NCBI GenBank assembly: GCA_041552775.1
Contig: JBFEKH010000072.1
Span: 1 to 10,439 of the forward strand
Source of the DNA: Allopontixanthobacter sp041552775
Lineage (GTDB): Bacteria > Pseudomonadota > Alphaproteobacteria > Sphingomonadales > Sphingomonadaceae
Direction of reading: 5' to 3'
Length of the DNA: 10,439 nt
The first letter of the stretch is position 1, and every line of letters begins with the position of its first letter. Made by a program: the position numbers and the translations under genes. Below the pieces are notes generated by a model that saw only the letters and a list, made by a program, of their open reading frames with translations, was not told where the DNA came from and made no database searches. This document shows positions 5,458 to 10,439 of this stretch, in pieces.

Positions 5458-6924
5458 ATGCTTCGTGGCAGTATTCGGGCGGCGCTGCTCGCTTCTGCGC
5501 TTGGCCTGGCGGCAGCCCCCGCTGCTGCAGATACACTGCGCGAAGCCTTGAACGAAGCGTACCGGACCAATCCGACTTTGGAGGCTGCCCGCGCAAATCA
5601 GCGCGCCAACGACGAAAACGTGCCGATCCAGAAAGCCGCTGGCCGTCCTAACGCCAGCGCCACCGCAACCCATATCGAATTCCTGAAGCGCTCGACCAAC
5701 AGCTTCACCGCGCCAGAACGCACGCTCAGCGCCGGCGCGGACCTGAACGTACCGATCTATTCCGGTGGCGCAGTGAAGAACGGCATCCAAGCCGCCCGAA
5801 CCCGGGTCAACGCCGGGCAGGCCAACCTGCGCGCAACCGAATCGGCGATCTTCAGCCAGGTAGTTGCGGCCTATATGGACGTAATCCGCAACCAAGCGAT
5901 CGTTGGCCTGTCCGCAAATCAGGTCAATGTCCTGTCGGTCAATCTGCAGGCCACCAGTGACCGCTTTGAAATCGGCGACCTGACCCGCACCGATATCGCC
6001 CAGTCACAATCGCGCCTCGCCATCGCGCAAAGCGACTTGCGCAGCTCGCAAGCCAATCTGATTGCTGCGCGGGAAAACTATATCCAGCTGGTCGGCGAAG
6101 CGCCAGATAATCTCCAGCCGCCCCCGCCCCTGCCCGCTTTGCCCGCAACGGCTTCCGATGCTGTGGCGACCGCGCTGGAATATAACCCCGATCTGATTGC
6201 CGCGCGGGAAAATGCCAGGGCAGCCGATTTCGATATCAAGGTGACCCGGGCGAACCGTCTGCCGAAGGTTTCGCTGTTTGCGGGCAGCGACTACACCGAT
6301 TACTACGGTACGCTCGGGGGCCCCGCCGCGGTCGATTTCTCCCAGAGTGAAACCACCGCCAATGCCGGGGTGCAAATCAGCATCCCGATCTTCCAGGGAG
6401 GCCGCCCCGCCGCACTTGAACGGCAGGCGCAGTCCCGCGCCAGTGCCGCGCTGGAACAGGAAATTGCCGCTGAACGTGATGCCATCGCGCAGGTCCGAGC
6501 TGCCTACGCAAGTTGGCAGGCGTCCAGTGCAATCATCGAATCGTCCATGACGGCCGTCTCCGCCGCAGAACTCAGCCTCGAAGGTGTGCGCGCTGAAAAC
6601 ACTGTCGGCAACCGGACGATCCTCGACATTCTCAACGCAGAGCAGGAATTACTCAGCGCCCGTGTCCAATTGGTGACCGCGCGGCGCAATGCCTATGTCG
6701 CAGGCTTCAGCCTGCTCGCGGCGATGGGCCGGGCGGAAGCGCGTGACCTCGGGCTGGATGACGAAGCCCTGCTGTATGACCCGCAAGTCAATTTCGACCG
6801 GGTGGAGGGCAAGTGGTTCGATTGGGACAGCGATCCGGCACCTGAGGCAAAATCGACCCGTACAATTGACATTCCGGCCCCCGGATCGGACATTCCTGCA
6901 ACAGATGACTCGCAACTCAATTGA
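5458..6924 (+). CDS. tolC: TolC family outer membrane channel protein
   Basis: A 488-residue TolC-type protein, the trimeric outer-membrane exit duct for type I secretion and tripartite efflux. The signal peptide is residues 1-24 (cleavage after AAA before Asp25). The internal duplication of the family is plain. LNVPIYSGGAVKNGIQAARTR (97-117) is repeated as ISIPIFQGGRPAALERQAQS (308-327), and FEIGDLTRTDIAQSQSRL (170-187) as NTVGNRTILDILNAEQELL (381-399). The two halves meet at a Pro-rich hinge (220-229). The tail YDPQVNFDRVEGKWFDW is typical of TIGR01844-like TolC proteins and is followed by a short acidic extension. GGAG at 5445-5448 sits nine bases before the ATG, and only two bases separate it from the pcm-like stop, so they are co-transcribed. 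No inner-membrane pump or adaptor gene is nearby, so the partner is encoded elsewhere. Confidence 0.93.
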   Translation: MLRGSIRAALLASALGLAAAPAAADTLREALNEAYRTNPTLEAARANQRANDENVPIQKAAGRPNASATATHIEFLKRSTNSFTAPERTLSAGADLNVPIYSGGAVKNGIQAARTRVNAGQANLRATESAIFSQVVAAYMDVIRNQAIVGLSANQVNVLSVNLQATSDRFEIGDLTRTDIAQSQSRLAIAQSDLRSSQANLIAARENYIQLVGEAPDNLQPPPPLPALPATASDAVATALEYNPDLIAARENARAADFDIKVTRANRLPKVSLFAGSDYTDYYGTLGGPAAVDFSQSETTANAGVQISIPIFQGGRPAALERQAQSRASAALEQEIAAERDAIAQVRAAYASWQASSAIIESSMTAVSAAELSLEGVRAENTVGNRTILDILNAEQELLSARVQLVTARRNAYVAGFSLLAAMGRAEARDLGLDDEALLYDPQVNFDRVEGKWFDWDSDPAPEAKSTRTIDIPAPGSDIPATDDSQLN

Positions 6925-6928
6925 TTTT

Positions 6929-6996
6929 CGGTAGTCTGACGAATTGACGTCACGCTCGAATTGGTTGAACGTTGACAAAGTAACCAAGCACTACCG
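6929..6996. repeat. Nested symmetry elements between tolC and popZ
   Basis: This stretch contains an outer inverted repeat CGGTAGT (6929-6935) / ACTACCG (6990-6996), an inner one TTGGTT (6961-6966) / AACCAA (6982-6987), and the perfect palindrome TGACGTCA (6945-6952). A direct repeat CGAATTG also occurs at 6940-6946 and 6958-6964. The inner repeat flanks the TTGACA hexamer. No T-tract follows, so it is unlikely to be a tolC terminator. A regulatory role is possible but short repeats of this size can arise by chance. Confidence 0.35.
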
Positions 6997-7000
6997 TACT
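6972..7000 (+). promoter_or_regulatory. Possible promoter for the popZ-family gene
   Basis: A perfect -35 hexamer TTGACA lies at 6972-6977. The hexamer at standard spacing (around 6995-7000, CGTACT) is a poor -10, so the promoter is either weak, activator-dependent or not real. The 98-bp gap from tolC is compatible with separate transcription or read-through. A GGGGA ribosome site follows at 7008-7012, ten bases before the ATG. Confidence 0.35.
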
Positions 7001-7022
7001 GGCCACCGGGGACAATTACACA

Positions 7023-7553
7023 ATGCGCCAACAGGGCGAAGCTTCGGTCGAGGAAATCCTCGCTTCCATTAAACAGGTGATCGCACGCGACAATCGCGCC
7101 GGGGCTTTGGAAGAACGTCGCCGCCGCGAGTCGGAAGGGCTGAAAAACCTGTCCCAAGAAATTGGCGCAGATGAACCGGAAGCGCTGGATGCACCGGCCG
7201 GCCCCGAATTCCCTGAAGATGACGGCGTGCTGCACCTCAGCGAAGCGGACTTCGTCGAGCAGGACGAGGATTTCACCGGTTTTTCCTCCGAACAAACAGA
7301 TTCAGACGACGATACACCGCTGACCACCGATCCTTTGCGGGAATCCATCCGCGAGAATTTCGCGGCCCTGGCAATGCTCTCCAAACCGGGCGTCCAGCCG
7401 CAAATCGTCCGCTCCGGCGAGACCTCGCTTGAAGGACTGGTGCGCGAATTACTTCGCCCGATGTTGTCTGAATGGATCGACAAGAACCTGCCTGGCATGG
7501 TCGAAAAGATGGTCCAGGCTGAAATCGCGCGGATTGCCGGCAAGCGCGGATAA
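7023..7553 (+). CDS. popZ: PopZ-family polar organising protein (DUF2497)
   Basis: A 176-residue protein with the three-part PopZ layout, close to the 177 residues of Caulobacter PopZ. Residues 7-23 (ASVEEILASIKQVIARD) are the conserved N-terminal helix used to bind client proteins. Residues about 24-103 are a charged, disordered linker, basic at first (LEERRRRESEG) and then very acidic, with runs such as EQDEDF and DSDDD. Residues 134-174 (LEGLVRELLRPMLSEWIDKN, then MVEKMVQAEIARI) are the C-terminal oligomerisation helices. In Caulobacter, PopZ forms a space-filling network at the pole that anchors the chromosome origin through ParB and recruits signalling proteins. The linker here is acidic and Ser/Thr-rich with few prolines, unlike the Pro-rich Caulobacter one. 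It follows tolC by 98 bp on the same strand. Confidence 0.9.
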   Translation: MRQQGEASVEEILASIKQVIARDNRAGALEERRRRESEGLKNLSQEIGADEPEALDAPAGPEFPEDDGVLHLSEADFVEQDEDFTGFSSEQTDSDDDTPLTTDPLRESIRENFAALAMLSKPGVQPQIVRSGETSLEGLVRELLRPMLSEWIDKNLPGMVEKMVQAEIARIAGKRG

Positions 7554-7583
7554 TATCGCGGACAACATCTCAGCGAAATCTGC

Positions 7584-7611
7584 TTGCACGCTCTGGCGGA
7601 GCGTCTAACTC
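7584..7611 (+). promoter_or_regulatory. Candidate promoter of the S9 peptidase, leaderless start
   Basis: TTGCAC (7584-7589) and TAACTC (7606-7611) are 16 bp apart. The expected transcription start, about seven bases after the -10, is at 7618-7619, on the A of the peptidase ATG. The nearest Shine-Dalgarno-like GGAG (7598-7601) is 17 bases upstream of the ATG, too far to work. A small hairpin (ACGCTC 7588-7593 / GAGCGT 7599-7604, loop of 5) lies in the spacer; it might act as a weak end signal for the popZ transcript or as an operator. Confidence 0.4.
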
Positions 7612-7618
7612 TAGCTGC

Positions 7619-9778
7619 ATGGTAATCAAAACCGGGCTCAAGCCCCTTCTCGCACCCCTTACCCTTTTTATGTCGTTCGGCGCCACATCGGCGCTGGCTG
7701 CTGGCGAACCCGCTCCAATGAGCGCGCAAGATCTGGTCACAATGCCCCGCGTCGGAGGCCCTGCTGCCAGCGCCGACGGCAAATTCGCGGTCTATCCGGT
7801 CACTCTGACCGATCCGGAAACCTACGAACGCAGTACCAGTTACTACATTCTCGACTTGACGAAACCTGATGCCATACCGGCACAATTGGACCTGGGCGGC
7901 GATGCCTCTGACGTCACTTTTGCAGGTGACAGCTTCCTCTATTTTCTTGCGGCGCGCCCCGAAGCTGGGAGCCCAGAAGGCGCTGAGAAAGGCACCACCC
8001 AATTATGGCGCGTGGCCATGGTGAATGGTCGCCCATCCGGTTCACCGACCCAGATAAGCAATTTCAAGGCGGAGATAGCAGGCTATTCCGTATCGCCCGA
8101 TGGCCGCAAAGTAGCCGTTTTTGGCGACGTGCCGCGGACATGCGCAACCTTCGGCTGCAGCGATGCGCAGCCCGCGCATTTGCCCGGCCCCGGCACTGGC
8201 AGGCTGTATGAAGGCGATGTCGGCTTCATCCGCCACTGGGACCAGTGGGAAACCCCCGGAACGTATAGCCGCGCTTTCACCTTCGATATTGTCGATGGCA
8301 AGGTTTCCGGCGAAGGGGCACCGCTTGACGGTCCGGCCGGCGAAAATGCCTTGACCGGCGACACCCCGACCAAGCCATTTGGCGGCGGCGAAGATCTGGC
8401 ATGGGCACCGAACAGCTCCGCCATCTATTTCGCCGCACGCCAGGCCGATGCCGACGAGCCGGTATCGACCAATGTGGACATTTTCCGGTCCGACCTGTCC
8501 GGGGCCGCGCCAACGAACCTGACGGTCGCCAACACCGCATTCGATACCCTGCCCGTTCCGTCACCCGATGGGAAATATCTCGCTTATGCCGCCATGGAAC
8601 GCCCCGGTTACGAAGCTGACCGACTTGTCGTACAGTTGCGCAATCTGGCCACTGGTGAGACGAAGGCGATTACCTCGGCGTGGGACCGTTCGGTTGGCTC
8701 GCTGACCTGGACGCCGGATTCCCGCTACATCATCGCGACCGCGCAGGACGTGCTGGATACGCCAGCGTTCCGGATCGATCCGCGCAATGGCGAAGTGACT
8801 CGCCTAACGCTGGCCCCGGGCCGCGAGGGACACATCGGCAGTGTCATCGCACTTCCGGGCGGGCGGATGCTGTTCACCCGCGACACGATCGAGGCACCTT
8901 CCGAAGTCTATCTCGCGCCGAAGGGTCAATCCGGCCGCCGGTTGACCGCTCACACCGATGCCGCCCTGGCGAAATTGCAACCGGTGACCACCCAGCGGTT
9001 CAATTTCGCTGGAGCAAATGGTGACACGGTGTGGGGCCAGATTACCAAACCGGTCGGCGCGGGAAATAATCTTCCAGCGATCCTCTATGTTCACGGCGGG
9101 CCGCAAGGCAGCTTCAACGATGGCTGGTCCAGCCGGTGGAACCCCCGCGTAGTCGCCAGCCAGGGATACGCCGTGATCTCGGTCGATTTCCACGGCAGCA
9201 CCGGATACGGGCAGGCATTCACCGATGCGATCAATCGTGATTGGGGCGGCAAGCCGTTGGAAGATTTGCAGAAAGGGCTCGCTGCTGCATTAACGCTCGA
9301 CAGCCAGATCGATGGCGACAATGCCTGCGCCATGGGTGCATCCTACGGCGGGTACATGATGAACTGGATCGCCGGAAAATGGCCCGACCGGTTCAAATGC
9401 CTGATCCAGCATGACGGCGTCTTCGACCAGCGGGCAATGTATTACGAGACCGAAGAGCTGTGGTTCATCGAATGGGAGCACGGCGGCAAAGCCTATTTCG
9501 AAGACCCTGCCGAATACGAAAAGTGGAATCCGGTCAATTACGTCGATAATTGGCAGACCCCGATGCTGGTGATCACTGGCGAAAAGGATTTCCGCATTCC
9601 CTACACCCAGGGCATCGCATCCTTCACCGCCTTGCAGCGCAAGAATATTCCGTCGCAACTGCTGGTGTTCCCGGACGAGAACCACTGGGTTCTGAAACCC
9701 AAGAACTCGCTGCAATGGCATGGCACGGTATTTTCGTGGCTGGATAAATGGCTGAAGGAAGAGCCGGCCGGGCAATGA
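7619..9778 (+). CDS. Exported S9 family peptidase (prolyl oligopeptidase / acylaminoacyl-peptidase like)
   Basis: A 719-residue secreted serine peptidase. Residues 1-28 form a signal peptide (Lys4, Leu-rich core, SALA before Ala28), so it acts in the periplasm or outside. Residues about 40-450 are a WD40-like beta-propeller, with blade motifs such as YSVSPDGRKVAVF (156-168), PVPSPDGKYLAYA (312-324) and LTWTPDSRYIIAT (362-374). The alpha/beta-hydrolase domain follows, about 465-719. It has an oxyanion segment HGGPQ (492-496), nucleophile Ser575 in GASYGGYM, Asp657 (TGEKDFRIPY) and His689 (DENHW). The triad is complete and the length is usual for DPP-IV/acylaminoacyl-peptidase relatives. Such enzymes cut short peptides; the exact specificity cannot be read from sequence. 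Its stop overlaps the next start by 4 bp (ATGA). Confidence 0.93.
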   Translation: MVIKTGLKPLLAPLTLFMSFGATSALAAGEPAPMSAQDLVTMPRVGGPAASADGKFAVYPVTLTDPETYERSTSYYILDLTKPDAIPAQLDLGGDASDVTFAGDSFLYFLAARPEAGSPEGAEKGTTQLWRVAMVNGRPSGSPTQISNFKAEIAGYSVSPDGRKVAVFGDVPRTCATFGCSDAQPAHLPGPGTGRLYEGDVGFIRHWDQWETPGTYSRAFTFDIVDGKVSGEGAPLDGPAGENALTGDTPTKPFGGGEDLAWAPNSSAIYFAARQADADEPVSTNVDIFRSDLSGAAPTNLTVANTAFDTLPVPSPDGKYLAYAAMERPGYEADRLVVQLRNLATGETKAITSAWDRSVGSLTWTPDSRYIIATAQDVLDTPAFRIDPRNGEVTRLTLAPGREGHIGSVIALPGGRMLFTRDTIEAPSEVYLAPKGQSGRRLTAHTDAALAKLQPVTTQRFNFAGANGDTVWGQITKPVGAGNNLPAILYVHGGPQGSFNDGWSSRWNPRVVASQGYAVISVDFHGSTGYGQAFTDAINRDWGGKPLEDLQKGLAAALTLDSQIDGDNACAMGASYGGYMMNWIAGKWPDRFKCLIQHDGVFDQRAMYYETEELWFIEWEHGGKAYFEDPAEYEKWNPVNYVDNWQTPMLVITGEKDFRIPYTQGIASFTALQRKNIPSQLLVFPDENHWVLKPKNSLQWHGTVFSWLDKWLKEEPAGQ

Positions 9779-10179
9779 GTGCGGACAAGGACCTGCTCAA
9801 GGCCCAGCTCGCCCTCGCCAAAATCGGCGGCGAGTCCATTGAACACCAGATTTTCCTGTGCGCGATTTCCGAGAAGCAGAAATGCTGCAATCGGGAAGAA
9901 GGCAAGGCGGCGTGGAATTACCTGAAAAAGCGCCTCAAACAGCTCGACCTGGTCGGCCCGAAACGGACCAATGATGCGGGTGAAAGTTGCGGCGGAGTCC
10001 AGCGTGCCAAGGCCGATTGTCTGCAAATCTGCGCGGCAGGACCAATCGCGGTCGTGTGGCCGGACCGGGTTTGGTATCATTCCTGCAATGAAGAGGTGCT
10101 GGAACGGATTATCCAGCAGCACCTGATCGGCGGAGAAGTGGTCGAGGAATATCGGCTGACCAATACCCCGCTGGATTAA
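9775..10179 (+). CDS. Thioredoxin-fold (2Fe-2S) ferredoxin domain protein
   Basis: A 134-residue cytoplasmic protein of the thioredoxin-like [2Fe-2S] ferredoxin family. It has an N-terminal strand HQIFLCAISEKQKCC with Cys29 and Cys37/Cys38, a helix with AWNYLKKRLKQLDL, then KADCLQICAAGPIAVVWPDRVWYHSC, which is the family signature (Cys82 and Cys86 followed by Gly-Pro, VV-P and WY). The likely cluster ligands are Cys29, Cys37 or Cys38, Cys82 and Cys86; Cys72 and Cys104 are extra. The C-terminal helix (LERIIQQHLIGGEVVEEY) is also typical. It should carry electrons, but the partner is unknown. I chose the ATG at 9775, which overlaps the peptidase stop as ATGA and begins MSADKDLLKAQL; the in-frame ATG at 9748 would lie further inside the peptidase gene. 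Co-transcription with the peptidase is likely. Confidence 0.88.
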   Translation: MSADKDLLKAQLALAKIGGESIEHQIFLCAISEKQKCCNREEGKAAWNYLKKRLKQLDLVGPKRTNDAGESCGGVQRAKADCLQICAAGPIAVVWPDRVWYHSCNEEVLERIIQQHLIGGEVVEEYRLTNTPLD

Positions 10180-10192
10180 TCGCGTTGCTGTA

Positions 10193-10438
10193 TCAGTCGC
10201 GTTTCTTGGGGTCGCTAAGATCCTCGACCGATTCATCGTGACCGGTTCCGCTTGAGAGGAACACCAGCCCCATCAAGGCCGACATCAGCAACATTGCAAA
10301 TCCGATGCCGAGTGCGGTCGCAATGTAGAAATGCACCGACACCATGCCATTGAATTTATACAGGATGGCAATTGCTACGATGACCGTGCCGGTCGTCAGC
10401 AGGAACATGAACCGCATCAACCGGCGATAGCGCGCCCA
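10193..10438 (-). CDS. Conserved small membrane protein, 5' end beyond the right edge
   Basis: A two-helix membrane protein with segments at about 5-20 and 31-55 counted from the TTG at 10420. It ends in MGLVFLSSGTGHDESVEDL and a short charged tail. The frame remains open upstream of that TTG to the window edge and reads WARYRRLMRFM, a basic run like the N-termini I recall for this sphingomonad family, so the true start probably lies outside the window. If the gene did start inside, the ATG at 10417 or TTG at 10420 would be used. It is convergent with the ferredoxin gene, with 13 bases between stop codons and no terminator visible between them. Function is unknown. Confidence 0.75.
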   Translation of the reverse strand, partial: WARYRRLMRFMFLLTTGTVIVAIAILYKFNGMVSVHFYIATALGIGFAMLLMSALMGLVFLSSGTGHDESVEDLSDPKKRD

Positions 10439-10439
10439 G

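Noticed and set aside
5143..5895. A 250-codon minus-strand open frame opposite the pcm-like gene and tolC
   Set aside because: It is antisense to tightly coupled genes and has no family signature.
7016..8002. A 328-codon open frame on the minus strand across popZ and the S9 peptidase start
   Set aside because: It covers two genes with solid family motifs and a promoter region. Its translation is low in complexity (Ser/Arg runs) and unlike a protein.

Overview
The window looks like a chromosomal core region of an alphaproteobacterium of the order Sphingomonadales, most likely an Erythrobacteraceae (Erythrobacter/Altererythrobacter-like). The reasons are a GC-rich coding style, an UrcA-family secreted protein, a pcm-like–tolC–popZ gene order, and a small membrane protein ending in a 'MGLVFLSSGTGHDE'-type tail that I associate with this order. 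This assignment is an inference from gene content, not from a search. I see no insertion sequence, phage gene, CRISPR array, tRNA or rRNA.

Left part (1-900): a possible 3' end of a gene entering from the left edge, a convergent small three-helix membrane protein (minus strand), and a divergent secreted UrcA-family protein (plus strand) followed by a strong hairpin terminator. Middle-left (978-3006, minus strand): a two-gene operon encoding a LytS/YehU-type sensor histidine kinase and its LytTR response regulator, overlapping by 8 bp. Two exact 9-bp direct repeats 21 bp apart lie just upstream of the kinase, the layout expected of a LytTR binding site. Then (3122-4648, minus strand) comes a class I, iron-sulfur fumarate hydratase of the TCA cycle.

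Middle-right (4821-7553, plus strand): a promoter with interlaced inverted repeats drives a shortened, degenerate relative of protein-L-isoaspartate methyltransferase. Two bases after it comes a TolC-type outer-membrane efflux channel, and then a PopZ-family polar organiser. Right part (7619-10179, plus strand): an exported S9-family serine peptidase overlaps by 4 bp with a thioredoxin-fold [2Fe-2S] ferredoxin. A small conserved membrane protein on the minus strand runs off the right edge.

Most of this is ordinary housekeeping content, and I do not see a complete new system. The points most worth a second look are regulatory: the LytTR-like direct repeat, the interlaced palindromes at the pcm-like/tolC promoter, two likely leaderless genes, and nested symmetry elements before popZ. 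The apparently non-catalytic methyltransferase relative coupled to TolC is also notable.
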